Below, piece by piece: positions 31,275-39,537 of a stretch of 64,000 nucleotides of DNA; position 1 is the first letter of the stretch, and every line of letters starts with the position of its first letter. Where the stretch lies: the NCBI GenBank assembly GCA_964626205.1, contig CAZVED010000003.1:1-64000 (forward strand), in the 5' to 3' direction. This DNA is from CAZVED01 sp964626205. GTDB taxonomy: Bacteria; Patescibacteriota; Patescibacteriia; SG8-24. The notes beneath the pieces were generated by a model. It was not told the DNA's origin. It did no database searches and saw nothing but the letters and a program-made list of their open reading frames with translations. The translations under genes were made by a program, and so were the position numbers.

Positions 31275-32924
31275 ATGTCACAAACCCTGTACCGCAAGTA
31301 TCGTCCTTCGGCGTGGTCCGAAATCGCCGGTCAGCAGCACATCAAGGTGACGCTGTCGTTCGAGGTGGCAACCGGAAAGATCGCGCATGCGTATCTTTTT
31401 TCTGGTCCGCGCGGCGTGGGAAAGACCACCATCGCGCGCATTTTCGCGAAGGCGATCAACTGCACGGCGGAGCGCGAGAAGAAGCGCGATGCAGGTGAGC
31501 CTTGCGGCGAGTGCGCCTCCTGCACCGCCATCACGGACGGCACCACGATGGACATCATCGAGATTGATGCGGCTTCCAACCGCGGCATCGACACCGTCCG
31601 CGAGAACGTCATCGAGAACGCGCGGTTCGCGCCGTCCAAGCTCCGGTACAAAGTGTTCATCATCGACGAGGTGCACATGATGACGACCGAGGCCTTCAAC
31701 GCGCTCCTCAAGACGCTCGAAGAGCCGCCGGCGCATGCGGTGTTCATCCTCGCAACGACCGATTTGCATAAGGTGCCCGTCACTGTCGTTTCCCGCTGCC
31801 AACGGTTCGAATACAAGAAGATTCCGTTCGCCGACCTCATCGACCGTTTGGAGGGTTTGTGCGACGCAGAGAAGTGCAAGGTAGACCGCAAGGTACTCGA
31901 AGAGATCGCGCGCCACTCGGACGGTTGCCTTCGCGATGCCGAAGGTCTGCTCGGTAAGGTGCTCACGACAGGCGACGGTTCCCGCATCTCGTATGACGAC
32001 GCGCTCACCGTGTTGCCGCGTTCCGACTACGCCGCGGTTTCCGCGTTCGCAGGGCACGTGCTTCGCCGCGACGCACGAAGCGCACTCTTGGCTATCGGCG
32101 AGGCCGTGGACGACGGCACGGACATCGATCAGTTCACGGGTGATGTCATCGAGCTGCTCCGAAAAGTGCTGCTTACCAAGATGAGCGGCAACCCGGACAT
32201 CTTCGCATCCGACATGGATGCTGAACGCAAGAAGCAACTCGCTGCCTGGGCCGACGAGGCAGACACTGCAGTGCTCCTTCGCACTATCGAGACGCTGCTT
32301 GAGAAACGTCGGCAGCTCAAGACCGCGCACCCGACACAGCTTCCGTTGGAGCTTGCTGCAGTCGAGCTATGCGAACGTATCCCTGCGCGCGCTACGGAAA
32401 AACCGCGTGCGGCTTCCGTTGGAGGCGCGCCTGCTCGGGTTGTAGCACCTGCAGCACCGGCGCCGGCGTCCACGGTTTTGCCGACGACGGAGCATACAGC
32501 ACCGGTTGCAGCGAAGCCGGTCGTCGCGCCGCGCGCGACGGAGCAGGACGGCGACCCCGTCCGAAGCATCGACGAGCTCAAGGCCGTCTGGCAGGCGTTT
32601 ATTGCCCGTGTGGGCGAGGTGAATGCGTCCTTACCGTACATCCTTATCTCGTCGGAGCCAGTTGCGGTCATGGGGAACAAGGTCAGCGTCGGGTTTGGCT
32701 ACACCTTCCATCGGGACAAATTCAACGAAGAGAAGGCTCTGCGCATCACGGAGAAGGCGCTTGAGGAGGTCCTGGAGACCCCTGTCCGATTGGAAGGGGT
32801 ACTTCTTGATAAAAAACCGCAGATAGGGCATACTGACGACGCTCTGCCTGCGCAGGCTCCGGCCATGGCCACGGCAGCCGGCACCGACCTCGCGGCCGCC
32901 TTCGGTGGCGCAGTGGTCGAGTAA
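31275..32924 (+). CDS. dnaX: DNA polymerase III subunit gamma/tau
   Basis: A 549-residue clamp-loader ATPase. It opens with LYRKYRPSAWSEIAGQQHI, Walker A GPRGVGKTT, the zinc Cys cluster (CTA..CGECASC), Walker B IIDEVHMMTTEAFNALLKTL, and LATTDLHKVPVTVVSRCQRF (sensor 1 and SRC). The collar domain follows (~210-350), then an Ala/Pro-rich linker and a C-terminal tau-like domain (~425-520). It loads the sliding clamp during replication. It starts 2 nt after the previous stop, so the two are an operon. Confidence 0.95.
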   Translation: MSQTLYRKYRPSAWSEIAGQQHIKVTLSFEVATGKIAHAYLFSGPRGVGKTTIARIFAKAINCTAEREKKRDAGEPCGECASCTAITDGTTMDIIEIDAASNRGIDTVRENVIENARFAPSKLRYKVFIIDEVHMMTTEAFNALLKTLEEPPAHAVFILATTDLHKVPVTVVSRCQRFEYKKIPFADLIDRLEGLCDAEKCKVDRKVLEEIARHSDGCLRDAEGLLGKVLTTGDGSRISYDDALTVLPRSDYAAVSAFAGHVLRRDARSALLAIGEAVDDGTDIDQFTGDVIELLRKVLLTKMSGNPDIFASDMDAERKKQLAAWADEADTAVLLRTIETLLEKRRQLKTAHPTQLPLELAAVELCERIPARATEKPRAASVGGAPARVVAPAAPAPASTVLPTTEHTAPVAAKPVVAPRATEQDGDPVRSIDELKAVWQAFIARVGEVNASLPYILISSEPVAVMGNKVSVGFGYTFHRDKFNEEKALRITEKALEEVLETPVRLEGVLLDKKPQIGHTDDALPAQAPAMATAAGTDLAAAFGGAVVE

Positions 32925-32931
32925 AATCCAT

Positions 32932-33005
32932 TGCGAGATCGTCTAATGGTAGGACAGCAGACTCTGAATCTGCTTATCTAGGTTCGAGTCCTAGTCTCGC
33001 AGCCA
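32932..33005 (+). tRNA. tRNA-Gln (anticodon CTG)
   Basis: A complete cloverleaf of 74 nt. Acceptor TGCGAGA/TCTCGCA, D arm GTC..GAC, anticodon stem GCAGA/TCTGC with loop CTCTGAA (anticodon CTG), T arm CTAGG-TTCGAGT-CCTAG, discriminator G and encoded CCA. It starts 7 nt after the dnaX stop and ends before a terminator. Confidence 0.95.
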
Positions 33006-33010
33006 CGAGT

Positions 33011-33035
33011 ACACGAGGTTAACGCCTCGTGTTTT
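33011..33035 (+). terminator. intrinsic terminator
   Basis: ACACGAGG pairs with CCTCGTGT, followed by TTTC. It ends the dnaX-tRNA-Gln transcript. Confidence 0.85.
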
Positions 33036-33076
33036 CGTTTAGTATAAGCATGACCCAGAACGGACCCCGCCCCGCA

Positions 33077-33105
33077 TTGACAGTAAAAAGAGCACCTGCT
33101 ATAGG
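33077..33105 (+). promoter_or_regulatory. promoter of the GRDP-like gene
   Basis: TTGACA at 33077-33082, 17-nt spacer, TATAGG at 33100-33105. The same TATAGG box is used at 1665. Confidence 0.65.
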
Positions 33106-33139
33106 TAGGTTACCCTTATACTAAGAAAGGAAGGGGACA

Positions 33140-33607
33140 ATGCAGCCAACTCAGGATACCGTTACTTCACTATCGAGACGTGGTGACACGCTCTCAATCA
33201 AGGACTTCCAAGGGGCGCTTGCCTATAGGAACGACGAGCTGGTACAGCGCTTCGCGCACCGGAACGACGTGTCCATCGAGCAGGCCGAGCATCTCTTCGC
33301 GGAGTGCAAGAAGTTCCTTGTCACGTGCGTCATGTTTCCGAAGACGTGCAGTCCGTCGGCGAACCTCGATGAGATGTGGCATCACTTCATCCTCCACACG
33401 CGCGCCTACGCCGACTACTGCGGCACCTACCTCGGACGCTTCGTCCACCATAATCCCACCGAGACCCCCTTCGTGGAAGGTCGGCAGGAGATGCTGGACT
33501 TCGCAGACGCGTTGTTCAGTGGCATCGACCGGGAGATCTGGCCGAAGGTGGGAGTCACGGCATGCGACTCTTCTTGCAAGGGCGACGATTACTGCACTGA
33601 GGATTGA
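33140..33607 (+). CDS. glycine-rich-domain-containing-protein-like (GRDP-like) protein, 155 aa
   Basis: The central segment LDEMWHHFILHTRAYADYCG followed by FVHHNP matches the D-x-x-WH-x-F/I-L-x-T..Y..C..FVHH.P pattern of the bacterial relatives of plant GRDP proteins. Conserved His, Cys and Trp suggest a metal site, but no activity is established. C-terminal CDSSC and C residues add to the count. GAAAGGAAGGGG precedes the ATG and a strong promoter lies upstream. It is monocistronic up to the hairpin at 33641. Confidence 0.7.
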   Translation: MQPTQDTVTSLSRRGDTLSIKDFQGALAYRNDELVQRFAHRNDVSIEQAEHLFAECKKFLVTCVMFPKTCSPSANLDEMWHHFILHTRAYADYCGTYLGRFVHHNPTETPFVEGRQEMLDFADALFSGIDREIWPKVGVTACDSSCKGDDYCTED

Positions 33608-33640
33608 TCGCCGCGAAGGTCTGCATCTGCTATGCTTTTT

Positions 33641-33664
33641 GGGAGACTGCAAGTCTCCCTTTTC
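33641..33664 (+). terminator. terminator hairpin between a -10 box and the next ATG
   Basis: GGGAGACT pairs with AGTCTCCC around GCA, followed by TTTTC. A TATGCT box lies just upstream (33631-33636) and the methyltransferase ATG 12 nt downstream. It ends the GRDP-like transcript or acts as an attenuator. Confidence 0.75.
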
Positions 33665-33675
33665 TTTACATCAAC

Positions 33676-34197
33676 ATGGTGAAATTCTTCGGCACACTCC
33701 TTTCCTTGCTCAACGACGGCGCCACCGTCGTTGATTTGGGTGCGGGGGATGGCCTTTTTTCCAACAAGCTTGCGGACGCAGGACTCCACGTTATCGCTGT
33801 CGATCGCAAGGAGCCGCCAGAACGTCGAGTCGGTGTGACATGGGAGATCGTTGGCGTTGAGGAGTGGATCAAAAACCTGCCGTCCGATTTTGCCGTCGAC
33901 GGCTACCTTTTGAAGAACATCCTGCAGTTCCTTGATACCCGCTGGGTTACGGACGTGCTGTTGCCGAGAATTGCGTTGTCGCTTCCTGTCGGAGGACTTG
34001 TTGCCATCGAGACCTTTGCCAAACCTTCCGAGCCCCCGTTGAAGGGGCATGTATCGTTCTTTGCCCCCGCAGATCTGCTTGTGGCGTTTCCGGGATGGAA
34101 AGTCGAGATGGAGGATAGCTCAATCGAGGACGCGAAAGACAAGGCAGGGAACCCTCGTCGTTTTCATCTGACGCGGATCATCGTAAGGAAGGTGTAG
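33676..34197 (+). CDS. class I methyltransferase (TehB-like), 173 aa
   Basis: A compact SAM methyltransferase fold. Motif I is VVDLGAGDGLFS (residues ~18-29), motif II has VIAVDRKEP, and a later block DGYLLKNILQFLD replaces the usual motif IV. LPVGGLVAIETFAKP is the post-catalytic strand. The small size and layout are like tellurite-resistance TehB-type enzymes; the substrate is unknown. The ATG at 33676 is chosen because it lies just before the fold; upstream in-frame starts fall in the terminator hairpin. Confidence 0.78.
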   Translation: MVKFFGTLLSLLNDGATVVDLGAGDGLFSNKLADAGLHVIAVDRKEPPERRVGVTWEIVGVEEWIKNLPSDFAVDGYLLKNILQFLDTRWVTDVLLPRIALSLPVGGLVAIETFAKPSEPPLKGHVSFFAPADLLVAFPGWKVEMEDSSIEDAKDKAGNPRRFHLTRIIVRKV

Positions 34198-34280
34198 CAT
34201 GGAGCGTCTAGTAAGCACACTCTACATCCACGATGCGCGCTATGGTTATCAATTCCGCTGATGTTGCCGACCACTCAAAA

Positions 34281-34310
34281 GTTCTGAATGCGTCCAAGGC
34301 GGGCAGCCAA
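34281..34310 (+). repeat. intergenic repeat R1 (TTCTGAAYGCGTCCAAG family)
   Basis: First of three copies in 2.6 kb (others at 36224-36255 and 36819-36851). It contains a 4-bp stem CGTC-CAA-GGCG; the other copies have CGTC-CAA-GACG, a G-T versus A-T exchange that keeps the pair. Each copy is followed by an intrinsic terminator. Confidence 0.75.
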
Positions 34311-34316
34311 GGAAAC

Positions 34317-34340
34317 AGCATCACTCACGTGGTGCTTTTT
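34317..34340 (+). terminator. intrinsic terminator
   Basis: GCATCAC pairs with GTGGTGC, followed by TTTTTC. Confidence 0.75.
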
Positions 34341-34400
34341 CTTTGAAAAACAAGTCTTATCCACAGCCCGAGCTCCCAATACTTGGTATCTTTATGGAGT

Positions 34401-36161
34401 ATGTGGGACAGCCTGAAAAAACTGTCTGGACGTCTTTCCTTGCGCGGCATCGATGCGATTATCGTCGGTTTTGCGTTGGCCATGATCGTGTTCACGGTTT
34501 TCGCGGTCAATATATCGCTTCGGCGGCTGCATCATGTGGCGGAGGAACGGTTCGCTCGGACGGTCGATTCGGTGCTCTTCGACATCGATCGCCAATATCG
34601 CGGGGCCACGGCGACGCTTCGGTCCATGCAGGGTTTTTTTGCTGGCAGCGACGATGTTACGAGAGTCGAGTTCTATAAGTTCATAGAATCATCGCGGGTT
34701 CGTTCTCTCTATCCCGGATTCGCTACCTTTGCCTATATGCGGCGTGTCCCTGAGTCTGATCGGGAGGCGGTCATTGACGAGGTGCGGGCCGACACATCAA
34801 TTAAGGAAGAAGGATATCCGGAGTTCTCCTTCTGGCCCGAAGGTATCAGAACAGAATACCTGCCGATTCTCTATGTGGATTCGGAGGCGACGGCAGGTGG
34901 GCTTCTGGGGATTGATCAGCTCGTTGAGCCGGCGCGGGCCAGAAATCTCCTGCATGCGCGGGACATGGGAGATCTCTCCATCTCTGATGTCATCATGCTG
35001 CAACCCGCAGGGAAAATCGGCCTGATTATCGCTGCGCCGCTGTACGGGACGGAGGATACTCCTACCACCATAGAAGAGCGACGTACGTCATTCACTGGGG
35101 CAATCACGGCTGCACTCTATCTGGAGGATTTTTTTGAAGCGTCCATTCCTCACTCGCGGCTGCAAGAGCTCGGTGTCGGTATGACGGCAACACAGGTGTC
35201 GCTGCCGGAAGCGGAGGCTGCGCGCACGCTCATACATGCGGAGGTGCCCACCGCAACGCGATTTTGGTCGAAATTTTATGGCCCTATCGTGAAGGAACGC
35301 ACAGTGGCATTCGACGGCCCGGCGTTCAATTTCACGTTCAGCACGCTGGTGGAAACGCAACTATCGGGGATTGAAATGATTGAACCGTTCGGTATCGGCG
35401 TCATTCTCACCCTCCTTACCGTGGCGCTTATCTTCGCGCTTGGCTTTGTGCGCCAGACGCAGACGACGATTGAGCTTCGGAGGCGGCATGGCTTCATCTC
35501 GACCTTGTCGCATCAGCTTCGGACGCCCCTGACGAGGATGCGGTGGAGCCTCGATGCGTTCAAGGAAAAGAAGATCGTGGCGTGGGAGGAATGCGGTGTC
35601 CTGCAGGACAATCTTGAAGAGCTCAATTCGATGATGAATAAGCTACTGTTGTTCCTTGAGCTGGGAAAAACGTTTCGCATGGAACAGTGGGAAGTCGCCT
35701 CTGTGCAAGAGCTCATCGAGATGGCGGAACGGCAGCTTCCGGCGCACCAGGATCGCAAACGCATCCAGCTGTCCGGCAGTGAAGGAATGGCGGTATTCGT
35801 TCTGGCGGACAAAGAGAAGCTCGCGATGGCGGTATCGTTCATCATCGATAACGGATTGACGTATAGCACGGCAGAGAGTCCGGTCGTCGTCGACGTGCGT
35901 AGTGTGCGCGATGGAAAAGAGGTCGAAATGAGAATTGTCGACGAGGGCAACGGGATTCCTGCGGCGGAGCAATCGAAGGTCTTCAAGGAATTTTTCCGCG
36001 CAACGAATGCGTCCCGCGGCAAGAACGCCGGGAGCAGCGTGAGTCTTGCCATCGCGAAGTCGGTCATCGAAGGGCATGGCGGGTCGGTTTCATTCACGAG
36101 CAAGGAGGGCGACGGGTCGACGTTCGTGGTTCGTCTTCCGGTCGCACGGGGTCAGTCCTGA
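34401..36161 (+). CDS. CHASE-domain membrane histidine kinase, 586 aa
   Basis: TM1 (~22-42) is followed by an extracytoplasmic CHASE domain, with YPGFATFAYMRRVPESDR, EFSFWPEG and YVDSEATAGGLLGID. TM2 is at ~331-351, then HisKA with His371 in LSHQLRTPL, and HATPase_c. The ATPase N box is unusual (IIDNGLTYS) and the second Gly box is degraded (AGSSVSLAIAK instead of GTGLGL), though DEGNGIP is intact, so kinase strength is uncertain. CHASE domains usually sense small extracellular ligands. TATCTT ends 8 nt before the ATG. No adjacent receiver. Confidence 0.9.
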   Translation: MWDSLKKLSGRLSLRGIDAIIVGFALAMIVFTVFAVNISLRRLHHVAEERFARTVDSVLFDIDRQYRGATATLRSMQGFFAGSDDVTRVEFYKFIESSRVRSLYPGFATFAYMRRVPESDREAVIDEVRADTSIKEEGYPEFSFWPEGIRTEYLPILYVDSEATAGGLLGIDQLVEPARARNLLHARDMGDLSISDVIMLQPAGKIGLIIAAPLYGTEDTPTTIEERRTSFTGAITAALYLEDFFEASIPHSRLQELGVGMTATQVSLPEAEAARTLIHAEVPTATRFWSKFYGPIVKERTVAFDGPAFNFTFSTLVETQLSGIEMIEPFGIGVILTLLTVALIFALGFVRQTQTTIELRRRHGFISTLSHQLRTPLTRMRWSLDAFKEKKIVAWEECGVLQDNLEELNSMMNKLLLFLELGKTFRMEQWEVASVQELIEMAERQLPAHQDRKRIQLSGSEGMAVFVLADKEKLAMAVSFIIDNGLTYSTAESPVVVDVRSVRDGKEVEMRIVDEGNGIPAAEQSKVFKEFFRATNASRGKNAGSSVSLAIAKSVIEGHGGSVSFTSKEGDGSTFVVRLPVARGQS

Positions 36162-36223
36162 CAATCCTAGTGTCGCCGCCAGGAGTAAGTTGGTCGGTAT
36201 CTTGAAAGGAGGCCATTTCATAT

Positions 36224-36255
36224 TTCTGAACGCGTCCAAGACGGGCAGTCATCAA
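36224..36255 (+). repeat. intergenic repeat R2
   Basis: Second copy of the TTCTGAACGCGTCCAAGACGG family, directly 5' of a strong terminator and of the -10 box of the exonuclease gene. Confidence 0.8.
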
Positions 36256-36281
36256 AACCCGAGCGAAAGTGCTCGGGTTTT
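36254..36281 (+). terminator. intrinsic terminator
   Basis: AAAACCCGAGC pairs with GCTCGGGTTTT. TATACT of the next gene starts 2 nt later. Confidence 0.88.
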
Positions 36282-36298
36282 GGTATACTGCAAAAAAT

Positions 36299-36814
36299 AT
36301 GCATTTCCCAAAAGATATCTTGATTATCGATTTTGAAGGGATGGACCAACCGGTGCAAGTTGGCGCCCTTCTTTTGGATAAGGATACGCTTACTGCGAAG
36401 AAGGAATATGTAAGCTACATTTGGGCAGATTTGCAGGGCAAGGTGAAAAGCGTGTCAGGTATTTCACAAGCGGATCTCAAAGGCGCGCCATCGAAAGAGG
36501 AGGTGGGTAAGCAGCTATTCGAGACATTTGGCACTGAAGTGATACTTGCGACATGGGTCGCCGTCAATGATATCCATCAGCTCTCGAAATTAATCTCCGC
36601 GGCGGGACTGGATATGCGTTCGTATGATTATCATGTGCTTGATCTGTGGTCGGTGGCCTATCTTTACCTGTTGAGGGCGGGCTACGACGGGGGTATGCGG
36701 TCAGAAGAAATGTTCAAGGTATTTGGTGTAAAACCTCGGGGACTGCATGACGCACTTGAGGATTGCAGGATAGAGGCGGAGATTCTCCGGAAGATTGCCA
36801 CTACAGGGCGCTGA
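36299..36814 (+). CDS. DEDDh-type 3'-5' exonuclease (RNase T/DnaQ fold), 171 aa
   Basis: Metal-binding motifs fit the DEDDh exonuclease family. They are DFEGMD (Exo I, residues ~10-15), an Asp in VAVNDIHQL (Exo II, ~95), and HDALEDCRIEAEIL (Exo III with catalytic His, ~151-164). It is a stand-alone nuclease without polymerase parts, so it acts on RNA or DNA 3' ends; the target is unknown. TATACT lies 10 nt before the ATG. Base composition is more A+T-rich than the surrounding genome. Confidence 0.8.
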   Translation: MHFPKDILIIDFEGMDQPVQVGALLLDKDTLTAKKEYVSYIWADLQGKVKSVSGISQADLKGAPSKEEVGKQLFETFGTEVILATWVAVNDIHQLSKLISAAGLDMRSYDYHVLDLWSVAYLYLLRAGYDGGMRSEEMFKVFGVKPRGLHDALEDCRIEAEILRKIATTGR

Positions 36815-36818
36815 GAGT

Positions 36819-36851
36819 GTTCTGAACGCGTCCAAGACGGGCAGCCATCAA
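36819..36851 (+). repeat. intergenic repeat R3
   Basis: Third copy, differing from R2 at only one base over the shared core. It begins 5 nt after the exonuclease stop codon and is followed by a terminator-like hairpin. Confidence 0.8.
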
Positions 36852-36852
36852 C

Positions 36853-36878
36853 ACCCGAGTGTTTCCGATCGGGTTTTG
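36853..36878 (+). terminator. weak terminator
   Basis: ACCCGA pairs with TCGGGT, followed by TTTG. Confidence 0.45.
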
Positions 36879-36919
36879 ATATACTGATAATTACTCTACT
36901 CATCGTACGCACACGTCAT

Positions 36920-37105
36920 ATGAAAGTCTTTAAAAACTACACATTTTCATGGCAGCAGATTGGTGTGTTTAAAGTATCGCTACTCTCCATTGGCGTAATC
37001 ATTGGCGCCTATTGGCACGAGTTCTTCAGCGCCAACATGACGCTCGTAGCAATCGTTGCGGTGATGGCTACCTCGTACGTTATGTACGTATCGTTGAAGC
37101 AATAA
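36920..37105 (+). CDS. small membrane protein, 61 aa
   Basis: Two hydrophobic helices (VFKVSLLSIGVIIGAYWHEF region, then LVAIVAVMATSYVMYVSL). Not recognised. A TATACT box lies upstream at about 36881, and no strong ribosome site is visible. It is A+T-rich, like the rest of the signalling island. A 208-nt spacer with a terminator separates it from the next kinase. Confidence 0.55.
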   Translation: MKVFKNYTFSWQQIGVFKVSLLSIGVIIGAYWHEFFSANMTLVAIVAVMATSYVMYVSLKQ

Positions 37106-37186
37106 TCCCAAGAGTAAGAGTAGTTTCTGAAAGAAAGGCGTGAAAGTGTATGAGAGAACGCCGAGATCGGAATGCTTCGCACACAC

Positions 37187-37216
37187 AAAACCGTCTGGAA
37201 GTATCCGGGCGGTTTT
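37187..37216 (+). terminator. intrinsic terminator
   Basis: AAAACCGTCTGG pairs with CCGGGCGGTTTT through two G-T pairs. Confidence 0.8.
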
Positions 37217-37313
37217 TGTTTTGCATGATACTGTGCTAATCTTACAGTGAATTTGACCATGGTCCTTGTTCCCCGCATCAGACTACAGGTCGTGTAAAAA
37301 ATCTACCTTGCAT

Positions 37314-38685
37314 ATGAGTAAGAAAACTGTCATTTCCGCGACCAAGAGCACGATGCGGAAACTCAAGGTTTTGGCGAAGGGGAAGGGTGGTGTGAAAAAT
37401 AAAATGGCGGTGACCGCAAAAAAATTGGGGCCGAAAGAGAGAAAGAGTGCCGTAAAGGCGGAGCAGGGGAACGCTATATACAAAAATAAAAAAACTCTTG
37501 TTTCTTCCGCAGATAATACAATTCTTAAGCTAAGGGTTTCGGCGAAAAAGAAAGAGCGGGTGAGAAGTAAGCTGGTTGTTACCGCAAAAGAACTTGCTGT
37601 ATTGGCCAAGGAAAAGGAAGTCGTCAGGCATGCNNNNNNNNNNNNNNNNNNNNNNNNNNNNNNNNNNNNNNNNNNNNNNNNNNNNNNNNNNNNNNNNNNN
37701 NNNNNNNNNNNNNNNNNNNNNNNNNNNNNNNNNGTTGGTGAAAACCGCTGCCAAGCTCGCCAAAACCGCAAAGGAAGCGGAAAAGATCAGGCGGAAATTG
37801 GCGGTCACTGCCAAGGAAAAGGAAGTCGTCAGGCATGCGTTGGTGAAAACCGCTGCCAAGCTCGCCAAAACCGCAAAGGAAGCGGAAAAGATCGGGCGGA
37901 AATTGGCGGTCACTGCCAAGGAAACTGAATTAATGAATTTAGAGCTGCGCTCGCTCGATGTAGCAAAGGATGAATTCGTTTCCATTGCTTCGCATCAGCT
38001 CCGCACTCCGCTCACTGCCCTCAAAGGATACGCGAGCATGCTTCTTGATGGGGATGCCGGGCCGGTCAACGACAAGCAGCGAACGTACCTAGTGGAAATA
38101 AAAAACGCCAATGAACGGATGATTCATCTGGTCACGGCACTTCTGAATGTTTCAAGGGTTGATCTTGGGGTGTTCAATGTAGACCCAGAACCGATAAACC
38201 TGAAAAAGGTAGCGGAATCGGTATTGAAAGATCTTAAAATGAAGATCGAGGAAAAGAGGTTGCGTATAAAAATGCGTTACGACGAGAATATCCCCCTGAT
38301 CAAGGCAGACTTGAACATTGTGCAGATGATTTTTCAGAATATATTTTCGAATGCGGTAAAGTACTCATCGGAGGAAGATGAAGTGAGCATCGACATAAAA
38401 AAAGTCGGTTCCAATGCTTTTATCTCAGTCGCAGATACGGGTTGCGGAATCCCGAGTGGCGCACGGTCGAGCATCTTTACAAAGATGTTCCGAGCTGATA
38501 ATGCGCGAGTAAAAGATCCCGACGGTGCCGGTCTTGGGTTGTATATCATTAAAACAACGCTTGAAAAAACGGGAGGGGAAATCTGGTTCAATTCCGTAGA
38601 AAATGCGGGGTCGACATTTTACATCAAGCTTCCGCTCGCTGGCATGAAAAGGAAACAAGGAACAAAAAAACTACAAGCGAAATAA
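37314..38685 (+). CDS. soluble histidine kinase with Lys/Ala-rich 35-aa repeats (crosses an assembly gap)
   Basis: No membrane segment. The N-terminal ~190 residues are Lys/Ala-rich and helical, built from a 35-residue unit (LVKTAAKLAKTAKEAEK.., ..LAVTAKEKEVVRHA). HisKA follows with His in ASHQLRTPLTALKGY, then HATPase_c (NIFSNAVKYS, DTGCGIP, GAGLGLYI). All catalytic boxes are intact. The 100-N gap falls exactly on a repeat junction. Joining the flanks directly keeps the frame (at least 423 aa), so the true copy number is unknown. Two receivers follow 5 and 412 nt downstream, making a kinase-receiver-receiver operon. Confidence 0.88.
37634..37733. other. 100-N assembly gap inside the repeat kinase
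   Basis: The flanks are consecutive parts of a 105-bp tandem repeat, ending GGCATGC on the left and starting GTTGGTG on the right, as at the downstream repeat junction at 37838/37839. Most likely a collapsed repeat. Confidence 0.95.
37734..37943 (+). repeat. 105-bp in-frame tandem repeat, two visible copies
   Basis: Copies start at 37734 and 37839 and are nearly identical over ~85 nt or more (the second diverges at its end). At least part of another copy lies before the gap. The unit encodes 35 residues, five heptads. Confidence 0.9.
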
Positions 38686-38690
38686 CCCCC

Positions 38691-39074
38691 ATGAACACGC
38701 CGCAGCGAAAAGTGTTAATCGTTGAAGATGAGGTAGCTATTTTGAATGGCATTTCGGACAAGTTCACTCATGAAGGGTTTGTCGTGATTAAGGCAATCAA
38801 TGGTCAGGACGGCCTGACCAAGGCGCTCAAAGAGCATCCTGATTTTATCGTGCTTGATAATCTGATGCCGAATACCGACGGCTTTTACTTCTTAGAGCAT
38901 CTTCGCAGGGACAAGTGGGGTAAAAAAGTTCCGGTGATCATGTGGAGTAATATCCATGACTCTAGGACGATTCATCGAGCAAGAAAATTAGGGATTATAG
39001 AGTTCATGGTCAAGAGTGACTGGGAATATCGAGATTTGGTAGCAAAGGTCAAGGGCCATCTTGATATGAAATAA
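38691..39074 (+). CDS. response regulator receiver protein, 127 aa
   Basis: A stand-alone REC domain. It has the acidic pair VEDE near the start, phospho-acceptor Asp in IVLDNLMP (~60), and a conserved Lys in FMVKSD (~106). The usual Thr/Ser position appears as IMWSN. There is no output domain, so it works through protein contacts, perhaps in a phosphorelay. It starts 5 nt after the kinase stop and overlaps the next frame by a TAATG. Confidence 0.9.
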   Translation: MNTPQRKVLIVEDEVAILNGISDKFTHEGFVVIKAINGQDGLTKALKEHPDFIVLDNLMPNTDGFYFLEHLRRDKWGKKVPVIMWSNIHDSRTIHRARKLGIIEFMVKSDWEYRDLVAKVKGHLDMK

Positions 39075-39097
39075 TGCTCTACAACACACCTACGCAT

Positions 39098-39487
39098 ATG
39101 GATGCAAAACAAAAAAGGATACACGTCTTACTCATCGACGACGATGATGTCATGCGTCGCCTGTACGGCAGCTTAATCGCAAAGGTTGGTTATGAAGTGA
39201 TCTATGCTCCGGATGCTATTGAGGGAAGAGAGTTGGCCCGACGTTTTCAACCCGATCTTATCTTGATGGACGTGGATATGCCGATGGAGGATGGCATCAC
39301 GGCATCAAATAGGTTAAAGAGTGAACACCAGACGGCCCACATCCCCATCATTCTCCTGACGAATGCAGATTTATCGGTTGAGGCTGAAAAATGGATGAAA
39401 GAAACCTCGATAGACGACTATGTGCAAAAGGGGATTAGCAATGAGGAATTCATAGAAAGGATTAAAAAAATCATCGATAAAAAATAG
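39098..39487 (+). CDS. response regulator receiver protein, 129 aa
   Basis: A second stand-alone REC domain, with IDDDDV, phospho-acceptor Asp in ILMDVDMP, the Thr in LLTNAD, and Lys in YVQKG. No output domain. The ATG at 39098 places the REC core five residues in. An earlier ATG at 39074 shares its A with the previous stop (TAATG) and is an equally possible coupled start. Together with the upstream kinase and receiver it suggests branched signalling. A terminator follows. Confidence 0.88.
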   Translation: MDAKQKRIHVLLIDDDDVMRRLYGSLIAKVGYEVIYAPDAIEGRELARRFQPDLILMDVDMPMEDGITASNRLKSEHQTAHIPIILLTNADLSVEAEKWMKETSIDDYVQKGISNEEFIERIKKIIDKK

Positions 39488-39508
39488 GGTTGCATCAGAC
39501 GTGCGGCA

Positions 39509-39537
39509 AAACTCGAGACGAAACGCTCGGGTTTTTG
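39509..39537 (+). terminator. intrinsic terminator
   Basis: AAACTCGAG pairs with CTCGGGTTT, followed by TTG. Confidence 0.75.

Noticed and set aside
37734..37943. Possible CRISPR-like direct repeats
   Set aside because: The units are 105 bp, adjacent without spacers and in frame with a kinase gene.
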